Below are positions 8,509 to 16,476 of a stretch of 64,000 nt of DNA, one piece after another; position 1 is the stretch's first letter, and every line of letters starts with the position of its first letter. The position numbers were made by a program, and so were the translations under genes. The stretch covers positions 62,001 through 126,000 of the forward strand of contig JACKHH010000006.1 of the NCBI GenBank assembly GCA_020639095.1, in the 5' to 3' direction. This stretch comes from Phycisphaerales bacterium. Lineage in GTDB: Bacteria; Planctomycetota; Phycisphaerae; UBA1845. The notes under the pieces were generated by a model. That model was not told the DNA's origin and did no database searches. It was given only the letters and a program-made list of their open reading frames with translations.

Positions 8509-9603
8509 ATGAGCGACGGACACCCAACGACCGATACGAGTGCATCATCGCCGAGCAGCCCGCGTGACGGCTCGCTTGCGATCAAGCTGCTCTTGATCCT
8601 CGCGATGCTGTACACGCTGGCTTTCGCACGCGCGATCGTTGTTCCGATTGTGCTCGCCGTGCTCGGCAGCGTGATGCTCACGCCAATCGTTCACCGGTTG
8701 GAATCGCTGCGCTTTCCCACGCCGGTGGCATCGGCAGTTGTGGTGCTGATCATCCTGGCGGGATTTGGCTTTGGCATATACGCAGCCGGTGAGCCGGTGT
8801 CCGACTGGATTCAGCAGCTTCCCGACTGGCTACGCAAGGCCGAGAATCAGATTCGCGACGTGCAGGGGTCGATGCGCTCGCTCTCGGATGCCACCGAAAC
8901 CGTCGAAAAGCTGGCTGACGAAGTCACCAAGGGAAAAGACAAGGCCGTCGAAGTTCGCGTCAAGCGCGTGTCGCTCACGTCATACCTGCTGGGCTTCACG
9001 CATGAACTGAGCGTGGGCTTTGGCATCACGATCATTCTGCTCTACTTCCTGCTGGCGAATGGGGATACCTTTCTGCGCAAACTCGTCAGGGTGATTCCGC
9101 GCTTCGAAGACAAGAAGCATGCCGTGGAGATCGTTCGCCAGATCAAGGACGACGTCGCGCGCTACTTCCTGACGATCACCGTATGCAACGTCGTGCTAGG
9201 CGTGGCCATTGGCGTAGCCATGCGGCTGCTCAACATGCCCAATCCCGTCATCCTCGGGCTGATGGGCGCGCTGCTGAATTTCATCCCGTACATCGGTGCC
9301 GTGATCGGCGCGTGCGTCGTGGGGGTGATTGCCTTGGTGGAATTCGGCACGCCGGGCATGGCGGTCGTGGTGGCGAGTTGCTACCTTGCGCTGACTACGC
9401 TCGAAGGCAGCGTGATCACGCCGACAATCCTCGGACGGAGCTTTGAACTCAATCCGGTGATCATTCTGGTGGGCATGATGGTCTTTACGTCGCTCTGGGG
9501 AATTCTCGGCGCGACGCTGACCGTGCCGATGCTCGCGGCAATCAAGATCACGTTCGATCGCATCGAGCGCCTGGCGCCCATCGGTGAATTTCTCGGCAAA
9601 TAG
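8509..9603 (+). CDS. AI-2E family membrane transporter/permease
   Basis: About 364 aa with a short polar N-terminus and roughly seven to eight membrane helices. A soluble amphipathic segment at about 95-165 (PVSDWIQQLPDWLRKAENQI...) and the conserved pieces GALLNFIPYIGAVIG and a C-terminal ILGRSFELNPVIILVGM mark the AI-2E exporter-like (PerM/YdiK) family. Characterised relatives export autoinducer-2 or act as sodium/proton antiporters, so the substrate cannot be told from sequence. ATG 8509 follows a GGAAAG purine run. It converges on the small-protein set that begins at 9608. Confidence 0.88.
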   Translation: MSDGHPTTDTSASSPSSPRDGSLAIKLLLILAMLYTLAFARAIVVPIVLAVLGSVMLTPIVHRLESLRFPTPVASAVVVLIILAGFGFGIYAAGEPVSDWIQQLPDWLRKAENQIRDVQGSMRSLSDATETVEKLADEVTKGKDKAVEVRVKRVSLTSYLLGFTHELSVGFGITIILLYFLLANGDTFLRKLVRVIPRFEDKKHAVEIVRQIKDDVARYFLTITVCNVVLGVAIGVAMRLLNMPNPVILGLMGALLNFIPYIGAVIGACVVGVIALVEFGTPGMAVVVASCYLALTTLEGSVITPTILGRSFELNPVIILVGMMVFTSLWGILGATLTVPMLAAIKITFDRIERLAPIGEFLGK

Positions 9604-9607
9604 TAGG

Positions 9608-9889
9608 TTAGAAGAGCCCGCGCACGGTTGACGCAAGTGCGCTCCGCAGGCCCCAGAGCAGTCCCACGCGACCAGCCGTCTGTATCGTCGACGATCTGGC
9701 TGCGATCATTCCCACCAGGAAAGCAGCCCCGGTGCACGCAAGCGGATGCTCGCGGACAATGGTGTAGCGGTCGCGCGGCTCGCTCATCAACTCGAGCAGT
9801 TGCGCCTTGGCTGCGAGTACCTCGGACGAACTGCGCCGCGTGCTTTCGCCCAACGGAAACAACCGGCTGATGTTAGTCCTGCCCGACAT
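9608..9889 (-). CDS. Small membrane-anchored YqjK/DUF3618-like protein
   Basis: About 93 aa. The start at 9889 follows GAGGAG; an in-frame ATG at 9904 would give five more residues. The N-terminal half is polar and helical, and the C-terminal half has a hydrophobic segment, EHPLACTGAAFLVGMIA, typical of small proteins that accompany YqjD/ElaB and YqjE. The gene overlaps the stop of the preceding holin-like gene, which suggests translational coupling. The molecular role is unknown; an envelope-stress or membrane-associated role is inferred from the neighbours. Confidence 0.6.
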   Translation of the reverse strand: MSGRTNISRLFPLGESTRRSSSEVLAAKAQLLELMSEPRDRYTIVREHPLACTGAAFLVGMIAARSSTIQTAGRVGLLWGLRSALASTVRGLF

Positions 9890-10172
9890 GCTGTCGCTCC
9901 TCACGTAGACGTTGACCGACGAACCACACCGCGACCGCCAGACCGAGCATGAACACGCCGACGATGCCGGCGGCCAGCGGCGTGGGGGCGACTGCGTCGA
10001 GCATCAGAAATATCGCCACGAACACAGCCAACGCCCCCACGAACGCCATACCAGCCGCCATTGCCCAGATCAGCGCCACGAAGACAACGTCAAATGCGCT
10101 GCGCTTCGCGGCGCGGCCCTCGGCCTCCAGCAGCGTAAACGTCCGCAACACGATTTCGACAATGCGATTCAT
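9873..10172 (-). CDS. Phage-holin-like superfamily (YqjE/DUF1469) membrane protein
   Basis: About 99 aa with two hydrophobic helices (VVFVALIWAMAAGMAFVGAL and a second around LAAGIVGVFMLGLAVAVWFV) separated by a short loop, and a polar basic C-terminus. Size, topology and position between YqjD-like and YqjK-like genes match the YqjE/holin superfamily III group. No lytic role is implied. It starts 3 bases after the stop of the DUF883-like gene and overlaps the next gene. Confidence 0.7.
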   Translation of the reverse strand: MNRIVEIVLRTFTLLEAEGRAAKRSAFDVVFVALIWAMAAGMAFVGALAVFVAIFLMLDAVAPTPLAAGIVGVFMLGLAVAVWFVGQRLREERQHVGQD

Positions 10173-10175
10173 CGC

Positions 10176-10457
10176 TTACTTGCCCAGTAGTTTCGCCACC
10201 AGAACACCCGCACCAAACGCGACCAGGACCGACGTGAGCGGTCGTTCCTGCACCCGCGATTCCGCCTCAGAAAGCGACGATTTCACCGCGCTCTGTACGG
10301 AATCGCCGAGTTCGACGGCGCGGTCTTTCGCACGATGGCCGATGCCACCGGCGATGCCCGCGAAATCGCTGCGCAGGTTCGCAAGGTCTTTCTTCAACGC
10401 GTTCAGGTCCGATGCCAAATCATTCTTCGCCGCAGTGGTGGTCATTGTGTCAGACAT
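10176..10457 (-). CDS. DUF883/ElaB-YqjD-like protein
   Basis: About 93 aa. AAGGAG lies 8 bases before ATG 10457. A long amphipathic helix (DLNALKKDLANLRSDFAGIAG) leads to the family-typical C-terminal anchor, RPLTSVLVAFGAGVLVAKLL. Enterobacterial YqjD and ElaB are inner-membrane proteins that bind ribosomes in stationary phase; whether that holds here is unknown. It is first in a three-gene overlapping operon with the holin-like and YqjK-like genes. Confidence 0.75.
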   Translation of the reverse strand: MSDTMTTTAAKNDLASDLNALKKDLANLRSDFAGIAGGIGHRAKDRAVELGDSVQSAVKSSLSEAESRVQERPLTSVLVAFGAGVLVAKLLGK

Positions 10458-10524
10458 TGGCGTAACTCCTTCAAAGTGTCAGGTCTCAAATACAAATCAT
10501 GATTGACGCGAACATCACCGTTGA

Positions 10525-10677
10525 CTAATCGACTGCGTCTTCGACTTCGTCGGCGACGTCTTCGATCGCGTCACCCACATCGTCGCCGGCGTCCGAACGG
10601 CAGCTCAGTTCGCAACCGCTCATCGGCACGAGCATCAGCAGCAGCAACAGCATTAGCAGAAAAGGCTTGGGTCGCAT
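10525..10677 (-). CDS. Very small acidic lipoprotein, 50 aa
   Basis: The frame begins with ATG at 10677 after AAAGGA and ends at TAG 10525. The first residues are MRPKPF followed by a leucine-rich core and a lipobox, VPMSGC (Cys at about 22). The mature 29 residues are strongly acidic with an EDVADEVEDAVD helix. Export and lipid attachment are likely; the function is unknown. The size and setting recall small lipoproteins of the entericidin type, but I cannot assign it to that family. Confidence 0.65.
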   Translation of the reverse strand: MRPKPFLLMLLLLLMLVPMSGCELSCRSDAGDDVGDAIEDVADEVEDAVD

Positions 10678-10895
10678 GGCTCAATCCTTTCGTCGATTAA
10701 CCAAATGCACCATGCCGTCATGATGCAGCCTGATTCTCTCTCCCTCCCGGCCTGGCTCTCTCCCGGTGTCCTAGAGCGCTGACCGCAGCAGTGAGACGCG
10801 CGACGCGCAGCTCGTCCCCACATCGCGCCAACGCGGCTTGGCGGCACCCTCATACTGCTGGGCCAGCGCGGAAGACCTCCGTGTCAGCGACCGAT

Positions 10896-11078
10896 CTAGA
10901 TCGGCGGCGAAGGCGATTTGCCGCGCACCAGTCCGCCAATCAGCGCTGCCACAAAGAGAATCAGAAACAGGAAGAACAGGATCTTCGCGATCGACGCCGC
11001 ACCGGCGGCAATTCCGCCAAATCCGAACACGGCTGCGATGATCGCGATAATGAAAAACGTCAATGCCCAGCGTAACAT
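10896..11078 (-). CDS. DUF1328/YtjA-family small membrane protein (copy 1)
   Basis: About 60 aa, starting at ATG 11078 after AAGGAG. The sequence MLRWALTFFIIAIIAAVFGF followed by GGIAAGAASIAKILFF is diagnostic of the DUF1328/YtjA family: two short hydrophobic helices with a Gly-Ala turn. The function is unknown, although the family often sits beside stress-response genes. It is 17 bases downstream of a paralogue. Confidence 0.85.
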   Translation of the reverse strand: MLRWALTFFIIAIIAAVFGFGGIAAGAASIAKILFFLFLILFVAALIGGLVRGKSPSPPI

Positions 11079-11095
11079 GACATCAACTCCTTTCG

Positions 11096-11284
11096 CTAAA
11101 CTGCCGCGGTGGCAGCACACGTCCCGAGCATGCCAAGCACGAGCAGTACCAAGAAAACCAGCAGAAACAGACCAAACAGCACGCGTGCGATTGTGGCTGC
11201 TCCGGCGGCAATTCCAGTAAATCCGAACAGCGCGGCTACGCATGCAACGATGAAGAAAATCAATGCCCATCCGAGAAGACTCAT
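11096..11284 (-). CDS. DUF1328/YtjA-family small membrane protein (copy 2)
   Basis: About 62 aa, with ATG 11284 preceded by AAAGGAG. MSLLGWALIFFIVACVAALF and FTGIAAGAATIARVLF match the adjacent DUF1328 copy over the whole core, so the pair is a tandem duplication. The C-terminus differs (LGMLGTCAATAAV). The role is unknown and small-membrane stress proteins surround it. Confidence 0.85.
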   Translation of the reverse strand: MSLLGWALIFFIVACVAALFGFTGIAAGAATIARVLFGLFLLVFLVLLVLGMLGTCAATAAV

Positions 11285-11427
11285 CTCAGGCTCCTTTCAG
11301 CGATGTTTGGAAAACCTTTATTGCCAACCGGACGTTACCGGACCGTCAATCAACAGATCGGGGGCTCAGCCGTTCTTGACGGCTGGCCCCCGTAAGACCC
11401 GCCGATCAATGTCAGCAACTACCGCGA

Positions 11428-12453
11428 TTAGCTACTCGCACGCCAGACAACGTTGCCCGACTTGTCGATCCACGCCTGATGACCGCCCATACCGAGCGTG
11501 CCACCGATACGCACCTGCGCGAGACCGCCGTCGAACTCCTCCGCATGCGTGAAGCGCGGCTCAACCGTCATGTTGCCCTTCGCATCGATGTAACCCCACT
11601 TGCCGTCAACCTGAACCGCCGCACGACCGTCGTGGAACGGCTTCGCTTCGTCGTACTTCGCGTTGATCACCAGCGTGCCGGACTTGTCGATGTAACCGTA
11701 CTTACCGCCCATTCCGAGCGCGCCACCGACACGCACCAGCGCCAGTTCATCCGAGAACGAATGCGCTTCGGCGAACTGCGGATCAACCTTCGTCTCACCG
11801 GACTTGTTGATGTAACCCCACTTGTCGTCAATCTCGACCGGTGCCAGTCCATTGGCAAAATCACCACAGTCGTCGTAACGCGGGTTGATCACCATCTTGC
11901 CCGACTCGTCAACGTAGCCGTACTTGCCGTTCAGCATTCCGCCCGACTTCACGCGAGCAAGGCCGTCGGAAAACTCAGCCGCGTTGTCGAACTGGGGCGA
12001 CGAAATCCATTCGCCGTTCTCGCGAACGTAGCCCCACTTGCCGTCCTGCTGCACGCGGGCTTTGCCGTCTACGAACGGACCGGCATCGTTGTATTTCAGC
12101 TCGACAACCAGCTTGCCGTCCTTGTCGATGTAGCCGTACTTGCCGTCCTTCTGAACGAACGCGCGGCCATCGCTGTAGTCACCGACTTTGTCGTATTGCG
12201 GGTTGACGATCGTCTCGCCTTCGGTGTTAACGAATCCCCACTTGCCGGAAACCTTGACCGGCGCGAGCCCATCGCGGAAGCAGCGGGCTTCGTCGAACTG
12301 CGGGTTGATCGTGACTTTGCCTTCCTGGTCGATGTAGCCGTACTTGCCGTCCTTTTCGACGGGCCGACGCACATCGTCTCCCAGCAGATCACCGGCGAAC
12401 ACCGGCCAGGCGATCAGTCCGCACATCAAGAATGCTGCCTTGTTTGCTTTCAT
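11428..12453 (-). CDS. Secreted WG-repeat protein
   Basis: About 341 aa. A signal peptide (AAFLMCGLIAWPVFAGD) is followed by eight WG/YG repeats of about 36 residues (KYGYID, KWGFVN, KYGYID, KWGYVR, KYGYVD, KWGYIN, KYGYID, KWGYID) and a degenerate ninth (HQAWID). WG repeats form beta-rich units of unknown ligand. GGAG lies upstream of ATG 12453. The mature protein is probably periplasmic or extracellular. A GC hairpin at 12471-12489 lies in the leader. Confidence 0.85.
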   Translation of the reverse strand: MKANKAAFLMCGLIAWPVFAGDLLGDDVRRPVEKDGKYGYIDQEGKVTINPQFDEARCFRDGLAPVKVSGKWGFVNTEGETIVNPQYDKVGDYSDGRAFVQKDGKYGYIDKDGKLVVELKYNDAGPFVDGKARVQQDGKWGYVRENGEWISSPQFDNAAEFSDGLARVKSGGMLNGKYGYVDESGKMVINPRYDDCGDFANGLAPVEIDDKWGYINKSGETKVDPQFAEAHSFSDELALVRVGGALGMGGKYGYIDKSGTLVINAKYDEAKPFHDGRAAVQVDGKWGYIDAKGNMTVEPRFTHAEEFDGGLAQVRIGGTLGMGGHQAWIDKSGNVVWRASS

Positions 12454-12470
12454 CACATGTCTCCTTACGG

Positions 12471-12489
12471 GCCGGGCTCTTTGCCCGGC
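12471..12489. repeat. GC hairpin in the WG-gene leader
   Basis: GCCGGGC (12471-12477) and GCCCGGC (12483-12489) form a perfect 7-bp stem with a TCTTT loop, 18-36 bases before the start codon. It resembles the short GC palindromes scattered elsewhere in the window and may be a mobile or dispersed repeat rather than a control element. Confidence 0.45.
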
Positions 12490-12555
12490 ATCCTTTGATA
12501 GTCCACCGAACTTTCGCACACATCCGTGTGCTGACTAACCCCGGGCGTTTGACGC

Positions 12556-12732
12556 CTAGTCGTCCGAGCTTTTCTCCGTGGTCTCGATTTCGAGCGACAC
12601 CTCGGAGTCGGGGCTCTCGTACTTGATCTCGCGCGTCTTCTTCTTCTCGGCGCACGCGATCGACGTCATCCCGAACGACGCAACACAAAACAGAGACAGA
12701 ACCGACATCAGGATGCACCGTTTCTTAATCAT
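12556..12732 (-). CDS. Small exported charged protein, 58 aa
   Basis: ATG 12732 follows GGAGG, and the frame ends with TAG at 12556. The N-terminus is basic with a hydrophobic core (ILMSVLSLFCVASFGM) and a Cys in SIACAE that may be a lipobox or an Ala-X-Ala cleavage site. The mature part is short and highly charged (KKKTREIKYESPDSEVSLEI). No family is recognised. It sits between the CsbD and WG-repeat genes on the same strand. Confidence 0.6.
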   Translation of the reverse strand: MIKKRCILMSVLSLFCVASFGMTSIACAEKKKTREIKYESPDSEVSLEIETTEKSSDD

Positions 12733-12809
12733 GACTGCCTCCTTTCATCTGCTTTCAACAACCGCCGTCCACGCGACGGCGGTTCGGCGGATGCGGGCTT
12801 GCGCCGGCA

Positions 12810-13007
12810 TCAGCAGGTGTTGCAGAACTCTCGGATCTCTTTCTCCGCTTCCTCGCGCTTCTTGCCGTAGCGTTCCTGGATCTTGCCGGCGAGTTGCTCG
12901 AACTGCCCTTCGATGCGATCGATCTCGTCGTCCGTCAGTCGGCCCCAGCGTTCCTTCACTTTGCCTTTCAACCGGTGCCAATTCCCTTGAACAGTGTCCC
13001 AGTTCAT
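12810..13007 (-). CDS. CsbD-family stress protein
   Basis: 65 aa. MNWDTVQGNWHRLKGKVKER and the following EGQFEQLAGKIQERYG carry the CsbD signature of a WxQxKGKxKexWGkLtDD-type repeat. CsbD-like proteins are general-stress proteins of unknown mechanism and are predicted to be small helical cytoplasmic proteins. AAAGGAG precedes ATG 13007. An unusual Cys lies near the C-terminus (EFCNTC). Confidence 0.88.
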   Translation of the reverse strand: MNWDTVQGNWHRLKGKVKERWGRLTDDEIDRIEGQFEQLAGKIQERYGKKREEAEKEIREFCNTC

Positions 13008-13191
13008 TTGGCTCTCCTTTCAATTGGATCAGTTGTTGAATGCATCAGCGTTGTGGCGGTGTTGCGTTGCCACTCGCTCTCAACGTCTGCAAAAAGCGTA
13101 CGCCACGAACCGTCCGCGCAACATCGGGGCCTATCTGGTTCTCGCGTGCGATTTCTCCGCATGCGCGGACTACGCGCGTCCCTGAAACACG

Positions 13192-13210
13192 CCTGGGAGA
13201 ATCTCCCAGG
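13192..13210. terminator. Inverted repeat downstream of the response regulator
   Basis: CCTGGGA (13192-13198) and TCCCAGG (13204-13210) flank a short loop in the 286-base gap between the CsbD start and the response-regulator stop. It could terminate the minus-strand two-component operon or be an operator for CsbD. No T-run follows on the minus strand, so confidence is low. I see nothing else in the gap. Confidence 0.35.
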
Positions 13211-13293
13211 TGCGGCTCTTGGGCCGAAGAACGGCGATTAAGGAATTGTTACGTAACGGGTTTGTTACGGACGCGGTGGGTGCGGCACGGGAA

Positions 13294-13965
13294 CTAGGTG
13301 CGGTTCTCGTTGTACCACAGCGTTGCGCGATGGATGAGTTCCGCGCTGGTGTCGATGTCGAGCTTGGCGCGGATGTTGTCGCGATGCGTTTCGATGGTCT
13401 TGACGCTGCGGCTCAGCCGTTCGGCAATTTCCTTCGCGGTGTAGCCCTGACCAAACATACTGAAAACCTCGAGTTCGCGATCGGTCAGCGATTCGATGGG
13501 CGACTCCCCGCCGTTACCGCCGACGCGCGTACGATCGAGCACGCGCGCCGTCATCTCCTCGCTGAGGTAGACCTTGCCGTTGAGCACCTTGCGAATGGCG
13601 CCGATGAGGTGGTCGGTGGCCTCGGCCTTGTTGATGTAACCCAATGCGCCGGCTTGCAAAGCGCGATCGGCGTAGGTCGTTTCGTCGTGCATCGACGCGA
13701 CGAGCATCTTCGTGCTCCCCCCCTTGGCTGCGACCTGCTTGATCAATTCAAGTCCGCTCACGTCGTCCAGCGACAGGTCGACAATGACCAAGTCTGGCTT
13801 GGTTTCTTCAATGAGGCGCAGCGCTTCTTCGACGGTACCCGCCTCGCCGCAAACGGTCAGGTCCAGTTCGCGCGCGATGATCTCGCGCATGCCGCGGCGC
13901 ACGATGGGGTGGTCATCGACCAGCAGGACACTTGACGGCCTAGTTGTCACGGATGTATTCCCCAT
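13294..13965 (-). CDS. NarL/LuxR-family response regulator
   Basis: About 223 aa. The receiver domain begins SVLLVDDHPIVRRGMREII and has the phosphoacceptor Asp in DLVIVDLSL, a conserved Lys in GYINKAEA, and then a C-terminal LuxR helix-turn-helix (LTDRELEVFSMFGQGYTAKEIAERL, SVKTIETHRDNIRAKL). It should bind DNA when phosphorylated by the overlapping kinase gene. The start at 13965 lies inside the kinase's 3' end, so translation is probably coupled. Targets are not visible. Confidence 0.92.
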   Translation of the reverse strand: MGNTSVTTRPSSVLLVDDHPIVRRGMREIIARELDLTVCGEAGTVEEALRLIEETKPDLVIVDLSLDDVSGLELIKQVAAKGGSTKMLVASMHDETTYADRALQAGALGYINKAEATDHLIGAIRKVLNGKVYLSEEMTARVLDRTRVGGNGGESPIESLTDRELEVFSMFGQGYTAKEIAERLSRSVKTIETHRDNIRAKLDIDTSAELIHRATLWYNENRT

Positions 13966-15292
13966 CAGGCAGTTCATCCTCATTGGCGACGATGCAGCGT
14001 ACGATCGTTCCGCCATTGGGCCCGCGATCGACGATCAACTCGCCGCCGATCACGTTGGCACGATACACCATCGTGCTCATACCGTATCCCAAGCGCCGAA
14101 TCGTCGAGTCGGAAACGCCAATGCCATTGTCGCGGACCTCAAGCACAACCTCGTCCTCGGTGGTCGCCAGGCCAATCACGATCTCGCTCGCTTTGCCATG
14201 CTTTGCGGAGTTGGTCACCGCCTCCTGTGCGATGCGGTAGAGCGCAGTCGCGATCTCGTTGTCACGAACGTGTACGCCAACATTCGGCTCGAAGCGAACA
14301 TCCAGTTCAAACCGCGCGCGTGAACTCTGCGCAAGATCCGCAAGCGCCTTCATCAAGCCGTTGGCTTCGATCTCCACCGGCGCGAGTCCGCGCGCCAGCA
14401 TACGCACGTGCGTCTGCGCGTCCTTCAAACCCTGCGCGATTTCCGCGACGCGCGGCGCGTGCTTCGACGTTTCATCGCGCAGATCGCGTTCGAGACTCTT
14501 CGCCAGCAGGGCGATGCCGGTCAACTGCTGCCCCAGATCGTCGTGCAGGTCCCTGCCGATGCGCTGCTGCTCCAGCGTGGTCAACTGCTCGATCGTCCGC
14601 TTCATCCGCTTGCGAATGATGAACAAACCGAGGTGCGTGCCAATGCTCGCCATCGAATCGAGCACGCGCTGATCGGGCAGAACCTCCTTGTCCGACAGGA
14701 ACTCGAACACCGCGAGCACCTGATCGTCCACCTTCACCGGGAAGGCAGCCGCTGACTTCACGTCCAAGCCTTTGACGGAATGCAGGCCGCGCGCCGCCAG
14801 TTCGTCGGCAACGTTCGTCACCCAGGCAGCCTCGCCCGACTCAAGCACCCTGCCTGGCAAACTCTCCCCGCGGCGAAGTCGCGACGACCGCGCCATGCGT
14901 ATGAAATCCTGAAACCGATCGGGCGCTTCCTCAAAGTATGCTCGCGATCGCACGAGCAAATCCGGGTCATTGCGCGCGACGATATAGAGATGTCCAAAGC
15001 ACCACCCATTGTGCTCCGCCACGCGCCGCAACACGCGCCGAAACGCCTCGTCGATGGTCTTGGATTCGTTGGCAATCGTGGTGACGTCGTGGAGCACGCG
15101 GAGCATGCCGGTGCGCTCCGCGACGCGCTTCTCCAACACCTCGTTGATCAGCTTGAGACGCTCGAGCTCGACAGGATCGGCGTGCGCGCTCTCGTCCGCG
15201 GGCGTACGACCCGCCGCCAACGACTCGGCTGCGTCGAACCACGCCGCGATCCGCCGCGCAAATGCCTCAATCCCCGAGGGTTCGTCGTTCAA
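13940..15292 (-). CDS. Soluble NarX/DegS-type histidine kinase with GAF domain
   Basis: About 450 aa. A coiled segment at 40-70 is followed by a GAF-like sensor (about 70-225, HNGWCFGHLYIVARND ... AAFPVKVDDQVLAVFEF), a HisKA_3 box with phospho-His (LEQQRIGRDLHDDLGQQL, about 245-262) and an HATPase_c domain (ALYRIAQEAVTNSAKHG, VRDNGIGVS). No membrane helix is seen, so it senses a cytoplasmic signal. The start is TTG 15292 after GGAG. It phosphorylates the overlapping NarL-type regulator. Confidence 0.92.
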   Translation of the reverse strand: MNDEPSGIEAFARRIAAWFDAAESLAAGRTPADESAHADPVELERLKLINEVLEKRVAERTGMLRVLHDVTTIANESKTIDEAFRRVLRRVAEHNGWCFGHLYIVARNDPDLLVRSRAYFEEAPDRFQDFIRMARSSRLRRGESLPGRVLESGEAAWVTNVADELAARGLHSVKGLDVKSAAAFPVKVDDQVLAVFEFLSDKEVLPDQRVLDSMASIGTHLGLFIIRKRMKRTIEQLTTLEQQRIGRDLHDDLGQQLTGIALLAKSLERDLRDETSKHAPRVAEIAQGLKDAQTHVRMLARGLAPVEIEANGLMKALADLAQSSRARFELDVRFEPNVGVHVRDNEIATALYRIAQEAVTNSAKHGKASEIVIGLATTEDEVVLEVRDNGIGVSDSTIRRLGYGMSTMVYRANVIGGELIVDRGPNGGTIVRCIVANEDELPDGEYIRDN

Positions 15293-15407
15293 AGGCGTCT
15301 CCAGGTCAGGATTCGCCTATCCGGAAACGGTGTCGGTCGATCCTAGCGGCGACCAATATAGCCATACGCTGACAAAACGCACGCCCACCGATGTGGGCAA
15401 AAAGGAA

Positions 15408-15442
15408 GGATCACGCCGAGAACATCTCTCTCGACGTGATCC
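15408..15442 (-). terminator. Rho-independent terminator of the lipoprotein gene
   Basis: Read on the minus strand, GGATCACG...CGAGA pairs with TCTCG...CGTGATCC (plus arms 15408-15421 and 15429-15442, 13 pairs and one mismatch) and is followed by TTCCTTTTT. It lies downstream of the 15481-16053 gene. Confidence 0.8.
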
Positions 15443-15480
15443 CGATAACATTCTGCACCGTGGTTGGAAAGCACCAGCCG

Positions 15481-16053
15481 CTACATCTTGTGGCTTTCGC
15501 CCTCCATATCAAACACCTTGATCAGGCCAAACATCGCGGACTCGCTCCACGACCACTTCATCGTACCATCGCGCAGCGTCATCTCGCCTTTGCCATACGT
15601 CGTACCCTGCGGCGACACGCTCTTGCCATGGAAATCCCACTCATCCTCATCGGCGTCGTACTTGGCAACGCCGGTACCGCGCGAGCCCATGCTGTCCGCC
15701 CAGAAGGTGTAGAACTTGTCGCTCTTCGCATCGTAGGTCCACATGCCATGGCCGGTGAATGTGCCATTCTCACCCATGCTGAAGTTGCTGTGCTCGACGA
15801 GCACCCACTTCTCGCAATCCCACGACATCTCGCTCGTGCCCGTGCACTTCATCGGCTCATCCATGCCTTTGATGTGCATCGTGTATTCGCCCTTCCATGT
15901 GCCGACGAAGTCATTGAGGCGATCGAGCGCTGCCGGCCGCTCTACCTTCATCTCCTCCATGTTCATCTCGCCGCCCTTCTTCTCCCCGCAACCGGTGAGC
16001 GCCAAGGCGGTAACACCGAACAACAGTACGAACGTTCCACGCAAGCTGGTCAT
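15481..16053 (-). CDS. Lipoprotein with DUF1579-like beta domain
   Basis: About 190 aa. AGGAGG lies 8 bases before ATG 16053. The signal sequence ends in the lipobox LALTGC. The mature domain has the DUF1579 style: LNDFVGTWKGEYTM near the start, repeated beta strands with GTSEMSWDCEKWVLVEHSNF, GHGMWTYDAKSDKFYTFWAD and a closing GTMKWSWSESAMFG. It is probably a lipocalin-like envelope protein; the ligand is unknown. It forms a single-gene unit with its own strong terminator. Confidence 0.78.
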   Translation of the reverse strand: MTSLRGTFVLLFGVTALALTGCGEKKGGEMNMEEMKVERPAALDRLNDFVGTWKGEYTMHIKGMDEPMKCTGTSEMSWDCEKWVLVEHSNFSMGENGTFTGHGMWTYDAKSDKFYTFWADSMGSRGTGVAKYDADEDEWDFHGKSVSPQGTTYGKGEMTLRDGTMKWSWSESAMFGLIKVFDMEGESHKM

Positions 16054-16476
16054 CGTCCCGATCCTCCTGGTCAAGCGTAATTGTGAATTCCCAAACGAAC
16101 TGCCGCGATCTGTCAGTCCCGCCGCGCGGGCGGAACAGTGACATGGTAATGCACATCCCGCGACTCGGAAACCGAGGCGAAGAACGAGACCGCAAGTGCG
16201 CGATGCCGACTCCGCATAATCCCGACACCTCAACCGGGTTTTACAGTGGCGCTCGCGAGCAGGCTGTCGAAACTCGCCAGCCTTCTCAAATTATCGCACC
16301 TAGCCGGCTCGATGTATGGGACGTTCCTTTACCCTGCCTCCCGCTCATCCATGCGCATGGTTATTGGCCAAAGCCCTACTTCAACCCAGCCCCCTTTCCG
16401 CTCCGATGCAAAGGTGATCGTGCGGACACCGAGCGGGTCCGCACTTGCCAAAACCGATTCGCCCGAGAGCTGATCC
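16054..16476. other. Gap between divergent genes with a leader hairpin
   Basis: This 423-base stretch separates the lipoprotein and HDOD genes. Short frames exist on both strands, but none has a convincing start or composition. The one structure I see is GTGCGGAC (16420-16427) with its complement (16437-16444) close to the HDOD start, possibly a leader hairpin. Confidence 0.4.

Noticed and set aside
6387..8681. 764-residue antisense frame over the end of the cytochrome gene and the 5' end of the permease
   Set aside because: It spans two clear genes and the hairpin, with no domain or start signal.
9873..10172. Holin-like protein as sign of a prophage
   Set aside because: No phage gene is nearby, and the YqjD-YqjE-YqjK order explains it as a chromosomal envelope gene.
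11479..12498. 339-residue plus-strand frame with internal repeats
   Set aside because: The apparent repeats are the complement of the WG repeats on the minus strand.
15442..15448. Copy of CCGATAA outside the polysaccharide cluster
   Set aside because: It abuts a Rho-independent terminator stem and is single, so it is best explained as chance; it was not counted as part of the regulon.
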